From Serratia entomophila (GTDB lineage Bacteria; Pseudomonadota; Gammaproteobacteria; Enterobacterales; Enterobacteriaceae), in the NCBI RefSeq assembly GCF_021462285.1, contig NZ_CP082787.1:1426001-1490000 (forward strand): DNA of 64,000 bases, read 5' to 3'. Each line of letters begins with the position of its first letter. The first letter of the stretch is position 1. The notes beneath the pieces are model-generated. The model was not told the origin of the DNA. It made no database searches and saw only the letters and a list, made by a program, of their open reading frames with translations. This document shows positions 26,054 to 33,999 of the stretch, piece by piece. The position numbers were made by a program, and so were the translations under genes.

Positions 26054-26071
26054 AGGCGGCTAACGCCGCCT
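26054..26071 (-). terminator. Terminator after the first DUF1471 gene
   Basis: AGGCGGC-TAAC-GCCGCCT (26054-26071), followed on the minus strand by TTTTGTTTT. Confidence 0.85.
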
Positions 26072-26095
26072 CTTTGCACATTGCCGCTTTGGCAA

Positions 26096-26353
26096 TTAAT
26101 TGTAGATGATCGCGGTGCCGTGCAGCTTGTTGTCACCGGTAGTGGCGATAATCTGGAAGGATTTGGCGCCGGCCGCGTCCGCTTTAGCCGCCAGATGGTT
26201 TTCCAGGCTGCTCAGATCGGATGCGCCGCTGACGGTAATCACGCCGGTTTTTTGCAGATCGGCCGGTTGGCTGTTAACCAGTTCGGCCGCGAAACTGCCG
26301 AAGGAAACGGAAGCCAGTGCGATGGCGGCGATAGTCATTTTCAGGTTTTTCAT
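26096..26353 (-). CDS. DUF1471 (YdgH/BhsA/McbA-like) periplasmic protein, copy 1
   Basis: An 85-residue protein with a Sec signal peptide (about 1-22, MKNLKMTIAAIALASVSFGS then FA) and a DUF1471 domain containing LQKTGVITVSGASDLSSLEN and the AGAKSFQII / HGTAIIYN strands. In E. coli, BhsA and McbA belong to this family and act in stress tolerance and biofilm. It is a tandem duplicate of the next gene: the two copies are 463 bp apart and share promoter architecture. The neighbouring TetR gene is the likely repressor. Confidence 0.88.
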   Translation of the reverse strand: MKNLKMTIAAIALASVSFGSFAAELVNSQPADLQKTGVITVSGASDLSSLENHLAAKADAAGAKSFQIIATTGDNKLHGTAIIYN

Positions 26354-26401
26354 GGTCTTATTTCCTATCTTATGTTCTGTACGATGTTTGTCTTGTTTGG
26401 T

Positions 26402-26486
26402 CGTTAATTTAATTAACGATCGATAATTTAATGTTAGGCGCCGTCTTGGCGAATTGCAACTATTTTTTTTAACGTTCGTTAATTAA
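26402..26486 (-). promoter_or_regulatory. Candidate TetR operators upstream of DUF1471 copy 1
   Basis: TTAACGATCGATAA begins at 26413, 60 bp upstream of the gene start, within the near-perfect palindrome CGTTAATTTAATTAACG (26402-26418) and its extension. A second box, AACGTTCGTTAATTAA, is at 26471-26486. The same two boxes with the same 58-bp spacing precede copy 2, so they are probably regulatory. Confidence 0.6.
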
Positions 26487-26558
26487 TTTTTTCTACGCGC
26501 TTTGCCGAGAGGGTGAATGTGCCCTGTTATGATGCGGCAAAGTTCGCTTAACGCATTG

Positions 26559-26816
26559 TTATTGATAGATTACGGCTGTGCCATGCAGCTGGTTGGAACC
26601 CCCGGCACCGATGATGCGGAAAGATTTGGCCCCCGCTTGATCGGCTTTCGCCGCCAGGCTGGCTTCCAAAGAGGTAAGGTCGGTGGCGCCGCTGACGCTG
26701 ATCACGCCGACTTTTTGCTGACCTGCAGGCTGGCTGTTAACCAGATCGGCGGCGAAACTGCCGAAGGATGCGGTGGCAATGGCGATGGCTGCTAGAGTGA
26801 TTTTTAAATTTTTCAT
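26559..26816 (-). CDS. DUF1471 (YdgH/BhsA/McbA-like) periplasmic protein, copy 2
   Basis: 85 residues, closely similar to copy 1 along its whole length: signal peptide about 1-22, then DLVNSQPAGQQKVGVISVSG and GGSNQLHGTAVIYQ. Identical length, a 463-bp offset and matching upstream boxes show a tandem gene-plus-promoter duplication. The copies have diverged at many positions, so the duplication is not recent. The gene is divergent from the TetR-family gene, from which it is separated by 174 bp. It has no obvious terminator between its stop and the copy 1 promoter. Confidence 0.88.
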   Translation of the reverse strand: MKNLKITLAAIAIATASFGSFAADLVNSQPAGQQKVGVISVSGATDLTSLEASLAAKADQAGAKSFRIIGAGGSNQLHGTAVIYQ

Positions 26817-26876
26817 GATGTTATATCCTATTCTAATCCGGTTTATGGCGATTTGAGTTTCTGTCGTCGATATTTC

Positions 26877-26953
26877 TTAACGATCGATAACTAAATGCTA
26901 ATCGCTTCTCGACGGCGGCGCAATATTTTTTTATAATGATCGTTAATTTAATT
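26877..26953. promoter_or_regulatory. Candidate TetR operators between DUF1471 copy 2 and the tetR gene
   Basis: TTAACGATCGATAACTAAATG starts at 26877 (the 24-base box matches the one at 26413 at 21 of 24 positions), 61 bp before the DUF1471 start. TAATGATCGTTAATTTAATT at 26934-26953 is the second box, 38 bp before the TetR start. One set of sites could control both directions. Confidence 0.6.
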
Positions 26954-26990
26954 TGTCAGCCCTGCTGCGGGGCGGGATAAGAGAGGGTCT

Positions 26991-27635
26991 ATGAGCATCA
27001 ATGAAGAGGTCTGCAGTAAAAAAAGCCGCGGCAGGCCGAAACAGTTTGATCGCGACCGTGCGTTGGAAAGCGCACTCGATCTGTTCTGGCGGCACGGCTA
27101 TGAGTCAACCTCGTTGGCCGATCTGGTCGAGGTTACCGGCGCCAAGGCGCCCACTCTGTACGCCGAGTTCGGCAACAAGGAGGGGTTGTTCCGCGCGGCG
27201 GTAGAGCGTTATCTGCAGAAATACACCACCTGCACCAATCAGCTGTTGGAGCGGGAGCTGCCGGTGGCGGAAATCGTCGAAGCCTACGTGCGTTCTTCCG
27301 CAGAGGTATTTACCGATCCGGACACCCCGTCCGGCTGCTTTATGGTGTGCGCCTCCGCGGCGCTGTCGTCTTCCTCGGATGACGTCGCCCAAATGCTGCG
27401 CCGCAAACACCATGCGCAGGAGGCCAGCCTGAAGGCGTGTTTTGACCGCAAGGTGCAGCAGGGTGAACTGTTGGCGAAAACCGATACCGCGCTGCTGGCC
27501 AAATACATTATCTGCACCATAGAGGGGATGTCGGTGCAGGCGCGCGAAGGGGCCGGGCGAGAGGATTTGCTGCGGTTGCTGGATGCGCTGATGCTGGTGT
27601 GGCCGCGCCTCAGCCAGATTGGCAATAAGGTATAA
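26991..27635 (+). CDS. TetR-family regulator, ComR-like
   Basis: A 214-residue TetR repressor. The N-terminal helix-turn-helix is at about 15-65 (FDRDRALESALDLFWRHGYE, STSLADLVEVTGAKAPTLYA, EFGNKEGLFRAAVERYL). The C-terminal ligand domain follows with GCFMVCASAALSSSSDDVAQ. It resembles E. coli ComR, a copper-responsive repressor of bhsA, and here it sits divergent from two BhsA-family genes. That supports the same circuit, though copper sensing is only inferred. Confidence 0.85.
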   Translation: MSINEEVCSKKSRGRPKQFDRDRALESALDLFWRHGYESTSLADLVEVTGAKAPTLYAEFGNKEGLFRAAVERYLQKYTTCTNQLLERELPVAEIVEAYVRSSAEVFTDPDTPSGCFMVCASAALSSSSDDVAQMLRRKHHAQEASLKACFDRKVQQGELLAKTDTALLAKYIICTIEGMSVQAREGAGREDLLRLLDALMLVWPRLSQIGNKV

Positions 27636-27645
27636 GTAGCGGATG

Positions 27646-27665
27646 GGCCCGGCTTGCGCCGGGCC
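27646..27665. terminator. Bidirectional terminator between tetR and metQ-like genes
   Basis: GGCCCGGC (27646-27653), TTGC loop, GCCGGGCC (27658-27665), located between convergent genes. Confidence 0.7.
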
Positions 27666-27677
27666 GTGAGGCAGGGG

Positions 27678-28502
27678 TTACTGGTTAACCGGGATCACCG
27701 CGCCCTGGTATTTCTCGCGAATGAAGTCCTGGATCGGCTTGGAATGCAGCACCTTCACCAGTGCGACGATCTCGGGCTTGTTCACGTCCGCCTTGTGCAC
27801 GGTGATGATGTTGGCGTAGGGGTTGTTCTCGCCGCTCTCGACCGCAATCGGGTCTTTGGTGGGGTTCAGCCCGGCGTCGATGGCGTAGTTGGCGTTGATC
27901 ACCACCGCGTCGCCTTCGTTGTTGTTGTACATCTGCGGCAGCAGAGCGCCTTCGACGTTAGCCTGGAACTTCAGGTGTTTCGGGTTTTCCACCACGTCGG
28001 AGATGCGCGCATCCACCTTGCTCACCCCCGGTTTCAATTTGATCACGCCTTCCTTCTCAAAAATCGACAGAATGCGGCCTTCTTCCGCCACCGCGTCGCG
28101 CATGATGATCTTGCCGTTGTCCGGCAGCTGTTTCAGGCTTTTGTACTTCTTCGAGTAAATGCCGATGGGCTCAATGTGGATGGCGCCGGCGCTGACAAAG
28201 TCATAGCTCTTGTCGTCGGCGTGATCTTTCAGCACCGAGTTCAAATAGGGCACATGCTGGAAGTAGTTGGCGTCGATGTCATGGCTGGCCAGCGCGGTGT
28301 TCGGCAGGATGTAATCCTGGAAGCGCTTGATCTCCAGGTCGATGCCTTCCTTGGCCAGGATCGGCTTGGCCTGCTCGAGAATTTCGGCGTGCGGCACGTT
28401 GGACGCGCCGACCACCAGTTTGGTTTCCGCTGCGGCGCCGAATGCGGCGAGGGCGGTGAGAGAGGCGAAAGCCAGCGTCAGAATGTGCTTTTTCATCATC
28501 AT
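27678..28502 (-). CDS. MetQ-type (NlpA family) ABC transporter binding protein
   Basis: A 274-residue periplasmic binding protein with a signal peptide of about 27 residues. TKLVVGASNVPHAEILEQAK, DYILPNTALASHDIDANYFQ and HVPYLNSVL are NlpA/MetQ signatures. Unlike E. coli MetQ there is no lipobox cysteine (the signal ends AFGAAAE), so it is a soluble periplasmic protein. Three consecutive ATG codons follow AAGGA, so the exact start is uncertain by up to two residues. It is the last gene of a metNIQ-type operon. The ligand may be D- or L-methionine or a related sulfur compound. Confidence 0.87.
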   Translation of the reverse strand: MMMKKHILTLAFASLTALAAFGAAAETKLVVGASNVPHAEILEQAKPILAKEGIDLEIKRFQDYILPNTALASHDIDANYFQHVPYLNSVLKDHADDKSYDFVSAGAIHIEPIGIYSKKYKSLKQLPDNGKIIMRDAVAEEGRILSIFEKEGVIKLKPGVSKVDARISDVVENPKHLKFQANVEGALLPQMYNNNEGDAVVINANYAIDAGLNPTKDPIAVESGENNPYANIITVHKADVNKPEIVALVKVLHSKPIQDFIREKYQGAVIPVNQ

Positions 28503-28517
28503 TATTCCTTGGTTGTT

Positions 28518-29186
28518 TTAACGTTTATCGAGCGTTGTTGTTAGGGTGTCGCCGATGAACTGGATGACGAAAACGATCGCGAGTATCGTCAGCGTCGCCA
28601 CCAGCGTCACGTCACTGTGGTTGCGTTGGAAACCTTCCAAATAAGCCAGATTGCCCAGGCCGCCGGCGCCGATCACCCCGGCCATCGCGGTGTAGCTCAC
28701 CAGCGCGATCAGGGTTACGGTGATGCCGGAAACCAGCGCCGGGGAAGACTCCGGCAGCAGTACGCGGAATATGATGGTGAGGGTCTTGGCGCCCATCGAG
28801 CGCGCCGCCTCAATCACCCCTTTATCCACCTCACGCAGGCCGATCTCCACCAGCCGCGCATAGAAAGGCGCGGCGCCGACGATCAGCGCCGGCAGGGCGG
28901 CGTCGGCCCCCAAAATGGTGCCGATCAGCGTCTTGGTGAATGGGATCAGCAACACGATCAGGATGATGAACGGAATGGAGCGGAATACGTTCACCACCAC
29001 GGAAACCAGCGAATAGACTGCGCGGTTGTGCAGCAGCTGGCCTTTGGAGGTTAAGAACAGCAACACGCCGAGCAGGATGCCGAGCACCAGCGTGGCCAGG
29101 CCGGCGACGCCGGTCATGTACAGCGTCTCAAGGGTGGCGTCCCACAGTTGCTCCAGGCGCAGGTGGGGGAACAGTGACTCAATCAT
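28518..29186 (-). CDS. MetI-type ABC transporter permease
   Basis: A 222-residue inner-membrane permease with five predicted helices. The coupling motif is EAARSMGAKTLTIIFRVLLP (about 140-159), and GVIGAGGLGNLAYLEGFQRN follows it as in MetI. Its start overlaps the ATPase gene by 8 bases, and it is followed 15 bases later by the binding-protein gene, giving a compact three-gene importer. Confidence 0.9.
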   Translation of the reverse strand: MIESLFPHLRLEQLWDATLETLYMTGVAGLATLVLGILLGVLLFLTSKGQLLHNRAVYSLVSVVVNVFRSIPFIILIVLLIPFTKTLIGTILGADAALPALIVGAAPFYARLVEIGLREVDKGVIEAARSMGAKTLTIIFRVLLPESSPALVSGITVTLIALVSYTAMAGVIGAGGLGNLAYLEGFQRNHSDVTLVATLTILAIVFVIQFIGDTLTTTLDKR

Positions 29187-30204
29187 GTTTGATAACCTCG
29201 ACGGCGATGTCTCTTTCTTGCAGCAGGTTCAGCATGTCGCCGAGCTGCCGTTCGCTGCCTTCGGCATGGATGTACAGCTCGCCGAAGGCGCCGTTGAGGG
29301 TATGGCTGATTTTGCCGTGCAGAATATTGATGGTCAGGTGATAACGTTGGATCACCTCGGAAATCACCGCCTGATGGGCCTGCACGCCGACGAACGTCAG
29401 CTTGAAGACCGCCCCGTTCAGGTGGGCGGTCAGCCGCGGGTTGAAGCTCTCTTCGGTGTCCTGATACTGGGAAACCTGCCTGACGAATTGCCGGGTGATC
29501 GGCTGCTGTGGCCTGGCGAATACCTCGAGCACCGGGCCTTCTTCAACGATGCGCCCGTTCTCCATCACCGCCACCCGGTGGCAAATTTTACGCACCACGT
29601 GCATTTCGTGGGTGATCAGCACGATGGTCAGGTTGAGCTGGCGGTTGATGTCCAACAGCAGATCGAGAATGGCGTCGGTGGTTTGCGGATCGAGCGCCGA
29701 GGTGGCCTCGTCGCACAGCAGCACGCCCGGATTGTTCGCCAGCGCACGGGCGATGCCGACGCGCTGTTTCTGGCCGCCGCTGAGCTGCGACGGGTAGGCG
29801 TCTTCGCGCCCCTGCAGGCCGACCAGCGCAATCAGTTCGGCCACGCGCGGTTTGATCCGTGCCTTGGGCACGCCGGCGATTTGCATGGAAAAGGCGATAT
29901 TCTGGCTGACGGTGCGCGACCACAGCAGGTTGAAATGCTGAAACACCATGCTGATTTTCAGCCGCGCCTGGCGCAGTTGCTCGTTTTCGGCGTGGGCGAT
30001 GTCAAAACCGTCGACCTCGATGCTGCCGCTGGTGGGGCTTTCCAGCCCGTTGAGCAGGCGGATCAGGGTGCTTTTGCCTGCGCCGCTGTAGCCGATAATG
30101 CCGTAAATCTGCCCGGCCTCGACCGCCAGGCTGACGTCATCCACCGCGACGACGCGGCCCTGTGTACTGTCAAAAGTTTTGCAAACGTTCGAAAGAACGA
30201 TCAT
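29179..30204 (-). CDS. MetN-type ABC transporter ATPase
   Basis: A 341-residue ATPase. Walker [12 protein letters not shown] (about 38-48), signature LSGGQKQRVGIARAL, Walker B VLLCDEATSALD, H-loop LITHEMHV. A C-terminal ACT-like NIL domain (about 265-341) is present; in E. coli MetN this domain binds methionine and shuts the transporter down. First gene of the operon, preceded by a structured untranslated region. Confidence 0.9.
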   Translation of the reverse strand: MIVLSNVCKTFDSTQGRVVAVDDVSLAVEAGQIYGIIGYSGAGKSTLIRLLNGLESPTSGSIEVDGFDIAHAENEQLRQARLKISMVFQHFNLLWSRTVSQNIAFSMQIAGVPKARIKPRVAELIALVGLQGREDAYPSQLSGGQKQRVGIARALANNPGVLLCDEATSALDPQTTDAILDLLLDINRQLNLTIVLITHEMHVVRKICHRVAVMENGRIVEEGPVLEVFARPQQPITRQFVRQVSQYQDTEESFNPRLTAHLNGAVFKLTFVGVQAHQAVISEVIQRYHLTINILHGKISHTLNGAFGELYIHAEGSERQLGDMLNLLQERDIAVEVIKHD

Positions 30205-30237
30205 AGCGAAGCGGATCCTTATTGATACATCACAGCA

Positions 30238-30299
30238 TTCCGCCCGGAGCGCGTAACGCCGGACTGGGTTCGGCTTCTTGAAGTGAGAGGCGGGCGGAA
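30238..30299 (-). promoter_or_regulatory. Structured 5' leader of the metNIQ-type operon
   Basis: On the minus strand, TTCCGCCCG (30299-30291) pairs perfectly with CGGGCGGAA (30246-30238), closing 44 bases that contain a smaller GCCG/CGGC hairpin. It ends 34 bases before the metN start. I cannot match it to a known riboswitch, and no MetJ box is visible. Confidence 0.4.
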
Positions 30300-30451
30300 C
30301 CTCTGTTACTGGGAAAGACAGGGCAATCCTACCGGGGGTTCTTAGATACAGGAAGAATGTAAATTCTATTACTTATTCTTATTGGCTATATTGGCGATGC
30401 GCGGAAATGCGGCGGGAAACCGGCCATTGCCTGGCCGGTGGGCGGTATGAT

Positions 30452-30895
30452 TTAGCGCTTTTCCAATTTCATATGCAGCAGCGGGAAGGGGTTGCCCTGG
30501 CCGTCCAGAGCCGAACGGCCGACGATCTCGAAGCCGTAGTGGCGATAAAAGCCGTTGGCCTGCGGATTTTGCTCGTTCACATCCAGCAGCAGCTCGCTAT
30601 GCAGCGTCTCGGCGTGCGCCAGCAGCGCTTTGCCCGCGCCTTTGCCGCGTTGATCGGCGTCGATAAACAACATCTCCACCTTGTTGCCGTCCAGGCCGAT
30701 AAAGCCGCACGGATGGCCTGGCCGGTCTTCCGCCACCCACACGCTGACCGCGAGCAGGTAGTCGTTAAGCACCAGCGGAAACAGCCGGGCGATGTCGTCT
30801 TCGTTCAAAAAGTGGTGGGTGGCGCGCACCGAACGCAGCCAGATCTCCGCCAGTTGCGCGTTGTCTTCCGCCGCGCGCGCTCTGATGATAATCAT
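30452..30895 (-). CDS. GNAT N-acetyltransferase, YjaB-like
   Basis: A 147-residue GNAT protein. VEMLFIDADQRGKGAGKALL holds the acetyl-CoA pyrophosphate loop (RGKGAG). LDVNEQNPQANGFYRHYGFE and IVGRSALDGQGNPFPLLHM match E. coli YjaB in both order and length. The acceptor is unknown. It is a single gene 39 bp from the LysR gene on the same strand. Confidence 0.8.
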   Translation of the reverse strand: MIIIRARAAEDNAQLAEIWLRSVRATHHFLNEDDIARLFPLVLNDYLLAVSVWVAEDRPGHPCGFIGLDGNKVEMLFIDADQRGKGAGKALLAHAETLHSELLLDVNEQNPQANGFYRHYGFEIVGRSALDGQGNPFPLLHMKLEKR

Positions 30896-30933
30896 TGAAA
30901 TACCCGTCAGTTACTTATGCATATTCGATAAAC

Positions 30934-31824
30934 TTATGCCCGTCCCCAGAGTCTGGCAACGGTCAGCGCGATAAAGGCCTCCAGCTTGGCCGATTGGCGC
31001 CGTTCCGGCAGATACACCAGATGCATCGGCCGCGGCAGCGGCGAATAGCCCGGCAGCACCCGCACCAGCCGCCCGGCGGCGATGTCTTCTTCCAACAGCA
31101 TTTCCGCATGCAGCACAATGCCGAAACCGGCCAGCGCCGCCCGGCGCACGCCTTCGCCGGAGTCCATGCGCAGCCGCGGCTTCACCGGCACGCTGATTTC
31201 TCCCTGCGGCCCGCGCAGCCGCCAAAAATGGTTACCGTCCCACTGGCTAAAGCCGAAGCAGCTGTGCGCGCCGAGCTGCTCGGGCCGGGAGGGGGCGCCC
31301 TGCTGCGCCAGGTAGGCCGGCGCGGCGGCCAGCGTCATGCGGTAGTCCGGCAGCGCGCGCGCCACCAGGCCGTCATCCGCCACCGGCCCGATGCGAAAGG
31401 CCGCCTCGTAGCGCTCTTCGATCAAATCCACTTTGCGATCCGACAGCACCACTTCGGCTTCTACCTCCGGGTGCCGGTGCAGGAAATCGGTGAGGATCGG
31501 CGTCAGCACCCGGTTGCCGAAGGTGACGGGCGCACTGATGCGCAGCAGGCCGCCGGGCGAATCCCGCAGCGCCCGCGCGCTGGCTTCGGCGGCGTCGGCG
31601 TCCGCCAGCAGCCGGCGGCAGCGTTCGTAAAACACCCGCCCGGCTTCGGTCAATCCCTGGCGGCGGGTGGTGCGGTTCAGCAGTGGCGCATTCAGCCGCT
31701 GTTCCAGGTAACGAATATGTTTGCCGACCATGGTGGGCGAGATGGCCATCTGTTCGGCGGCGGCGACGAAGCTGCCTTTTTCCACCACCTGTACAAATAC
31801 CGCCATGCTGGTTAATCGATCCAT
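30934..31824 (-). CDS. LysR-family regulator
   Basis: A 296-residue LysR regulator with the helix-turn-helix at about 5-60 (AVFVQVVEKGSFVAAAEQMA, ISPTMVGKHIRYLEQRL). ATG 31824 (MDRLTSMAVF) with CAGG upstream is preferred over a start at 31863, which adds 13 residues. It is divergent from the quinone oxidoreductase gene with 119 bp between starts, so that gene is the likely target. The effector is unknown. Confidence 0.85.
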   Translation of the reverse strand: MDRLTSMAVFVQVVEKGSFVAAAEQMAISPTMVGKHIRYLEQRLNAPLLNRTTRRQGLTEAGRVFYERCRRLLADADAAEASARALRDSPGGLLRISAPVTFGNRVLTPILTDFLHRHPEVEAEVVLSDRKVDLIEERYEAAFRIGPVADDGLVARALPDYRMTLAAAPAYLAQQGAPSRPEQLGAHSCFGFSQWDGNHFWRLRGPQGEISVPVKPRLRMDSGEGVRRAALAGFGIVLHAEMLLEEDIAAGRLVRVLPGYSPLPRPMHLVYLPERRQSAKLEAFIALTVARLWGRA

Positions 31825-31943
31825 TATAAACCTGTGGTGTTTTCTGAACGCCCTGTGGGCCACTTTGCCGGATTATAGCGCTCTGGGATACTGGGCGCAT
31901 CTAACCGTCAGTGCGTTATTGACGAAACTTTTGGAGCGGAAAA

Positions 31944-32915
31944 ATGCATGCATTAGCCTTTGAACATTTTGGCGGCCCCGAGGTGCTCAGCTATCTCGAA
32001 CTGCCGACGCCCGCCGTGCCGGCCGGCGCGGTACAGGTGCGCATGGGCGCCGCCGGGCTGAACTTCGCCGATATCTACCGCCGTAAAGGCAACTATGTGC
32101 TGCACGGCCAGCCGCCGCATATCGGCGGGTACGAAGGGGTGGGCACCATCATCGCCGTGGGCGAAGGCGTCAGCGGCTGGCGGATGGGCGAACGAGTCGG
32201 CTTTGCCGACGTGCCGTTCTGCCATGCCACCCGCATCAATGTGCCGGTCGAGCACGCGCTGCGGCTGCCGGAGGCACTGAGCGACGTCGAAGCCGCGTCG
32301 ATCCTGCTGCAGGGGCTGACGGCGCAGTACCTGATCAACGACAGCGTGCAGGTGCGCGCGGGCGATCGCGCGTTGGTGCACGCGGCGGCCGGCGGCGTTG
32401 GGCAGATCCTCACCCGCATGCTGGTGGCGCGCGGCGCGCAGGTCTATGCGGTGGTGTCTTCGGCGCACAAGCAGCAAATTGCTCTGAAGAACGGCGCGGC
32501 GGCGGCCTTCACTTACTCGCAGGATTGGGTGGCGGAGGTCGCGGCGCTGACCGATGGCGGGGTGGAATACGGCTTTGACTCGGTGGGCATTACCCTGCAG
32601 CAAAGCATCGACGCACTGCGCCCTGGCGGGCGGGTGGTCACCTTCGGCATGGCGGGCGGCGAAGCGCCGGCCATCTCCGCTTACGATTTGATGATGGATT
32701 CCAAAGGCGTCGTGGGCGGCGATCTCTGGACCTACCTCAACGGCGGCCCGGCGCGGCGTGAACGCGCGGAGCGGCTGTTCGCCGGCTGGCGCGACGGCGA
32801 GTTTTCCCTGCCGCATACCGAAACCTTCCCGCTCAGCGCCGGGGCGGACGCGCACCGGCGGCTGGAAGATCGCAGCTTCGCCGGCAAGATTGTGCTGTTG
32901 AACGATCGCGACTAA
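31944..32915 (+). CDS. NADPH:quinone oxidoreductase family (zinc-independent MDR)
   Basis: A 323-residue medium-chain dehydrogenase/reductase. The GroES-like N domain has GAAGLNFADIYRRKGNY and GYEGVGTIIAVGEG. The nucleotide-binding domain has HAAAGGVGQILTRML (AAGGVG) and closes with RSFAGKIVLL. The zinc ligands of alcohol dehydrogenases are missing, as in QOR/crotonyl-CoA reductase relatives. It would reduce quinones or enones with NADPH. It faces a LysR gene and is followed 48 bp later by a MpaB-like gene. Confidence 0.87.
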   Translation: MHALAFEHFGGPEVLSYLELPTPAVPAGAVQVRMGAAGLNFADIYRRKGNYVLHGQPPHIGGYEGVGTIIAVGEGVSGWRMGERVGFADVPFCHATRINVPVEHALRLPEALSDVEAASILLQGLTAQYLINDSVQVRAGDRALVHAAAGGVGQILTRMLVARGAQVYAVVSSAHKQQIALKNGAAAAFTYSQDWVAEVAALTDGGVEYGFDSVGITLQQSIDALRPGGRVVTFGMAGGEAPAISAYDLMMDSKGVVGGDLWTYLNGGPARRERAERLFAGWRDGEFSLPHTETFPLSAGADAHRRLEDRSFAGKIVLLNDRD

Positions 32916-32963
32916 AGCCCGCGTGTTACACTGGCCGCCGGGCGATAACGGGGGCCAGTCAGG

Positions 32964-33836
32964 ATGGAAGCGGTACGCGCAGCGATTGAAAAACAGGTGC
33001 TCAGCCTGACAGGCTTGGCGCTTGGGGGCGTTGATTTTGAAAATCCGCCGGGCGATCCGGGGTTGTTTGGCCCCCAATCGGTCATCTGGCAAGTGCACAG
33101 CGATTTTACCTCCATGCTGTGCGGCGGCGTCAGCGCCTTATTGCTGCAGATGCTGCACCCGTTGGCCTTGGCCGGGGTGTGGGATCACTCCAACTTTCGT
33201 GAAGACATGCTCGGCCGCCTGCGCCGCACCAGCCAATTCGTTTCCGTCACCACCTTTGGGCCAACCGCAGAGGCCGAGCGGCTGATAGCCAAGGTCCAGG
33301 CCATTCATCTGCGGGTCAACGGCACCGGCAGTGACGGCACCCCCTATGCCGCCAGCGATCCCGACCTGCTTACCTGGGTACACGTGGCGGAAAGCAGCAG
33401 CTTTCTGGCCAGCCATTTGCGCTACCGCAATCCGCATCTTTCCGCTGAGCAACAAGACCGGTATTACCTTGAGGCGGCGCGCGTAGCCGCCGCGCTGGGC
33501 GCTCGCAACATTCCGATCACCCGGGGCGAGGTGGCCGATTACCTGCAGCAGATGCGGCCGCAGCTGGTGTGCGACGAACGCACGCTGGAGGTGGCGCGCA
33601 TTCTGCGCAATGCGCCGGCGCCGAGCGCCCTGGCGCGGCCCCTGGGCGCCCTGGTGATGCAGGCGGGCGTCGATCTCTTGCCGCTCTGGGCGCAGCGGCA
33701 GTTCGGTTTCCATTCCGGCGCGCTGCGGCGGCGATGGGTGCGCATCGGCGCCGCCGGCATGGGAAAAGTGCTGGGCGCCTCGATGCGCAATGGCTCTTAT
33801 CAGCGCGCGGTACGGCGTATTAACGCGTCATCCTGA
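32964..33836 (+). CDS. MpaB-like oxygenase (DUF2236)
   Basis: A 290-residue protein of the MpaB/rubber-oxygenase (DUF2236) family. VHSDFTSMLCGGVSALLLQM and LHPLALAGVWDHSNF contain the family core with a conserved His. RTSQFVSVTTFGPTAEAERL and DLLTWVHVAESSSFL carry the second His region. Relatives bind heme b and catalyse oxidations, but most are uncharacterised. It lies close behind the oxidoreductase gene and may be co-transcribed with it. No signal peptide is visible. Confidence 0.82.
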   Translation: MEAVRAAIEKQVLSLTGLALGGVDFENPPGDPGLFGPQSVIWQVHSDFTSMLCGGVSALLLQMLHPLALAGVWDHSNFREDMLGRLRRTSQFVSVTTFGPTAEAERLIAKVQAIHLRVNGTGSDGTPYAASDPDLLTWVHVAESSSFLASHLRYRNPHLSAEQQDRYYLEAARVAAALGARNIPITRGEVADYLQQMRPQLVCDERTLEVARILRNAPAPSALARPLGALVMQAGVDLLPLWAQRQFGFHSGALRRRWVRIGAAGMGKVLGASMRNGSYQRAVRRINASS

Positions 33837-33999
33837 GCGATAGCGAGTGGCAATAACCCCGCATTTCTCTCCGCTTACGCCAGCTTTTGAGACTTTTACG
33901 GGTGATCCGTTCAGCAATGCGTTTTACACTTGGGGAAAGCCAAATTCCATTTTTGCGTGCAGCATTATTCTGTTCGCGCCCTGACCCTATTGAGGTGAT

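Noticed and set aside
30205..30451. MetJ operator or SAM riboswitch before metN
   Set aside because: No AGACGTCT repeats and no SAM-riboswitch core are visible.
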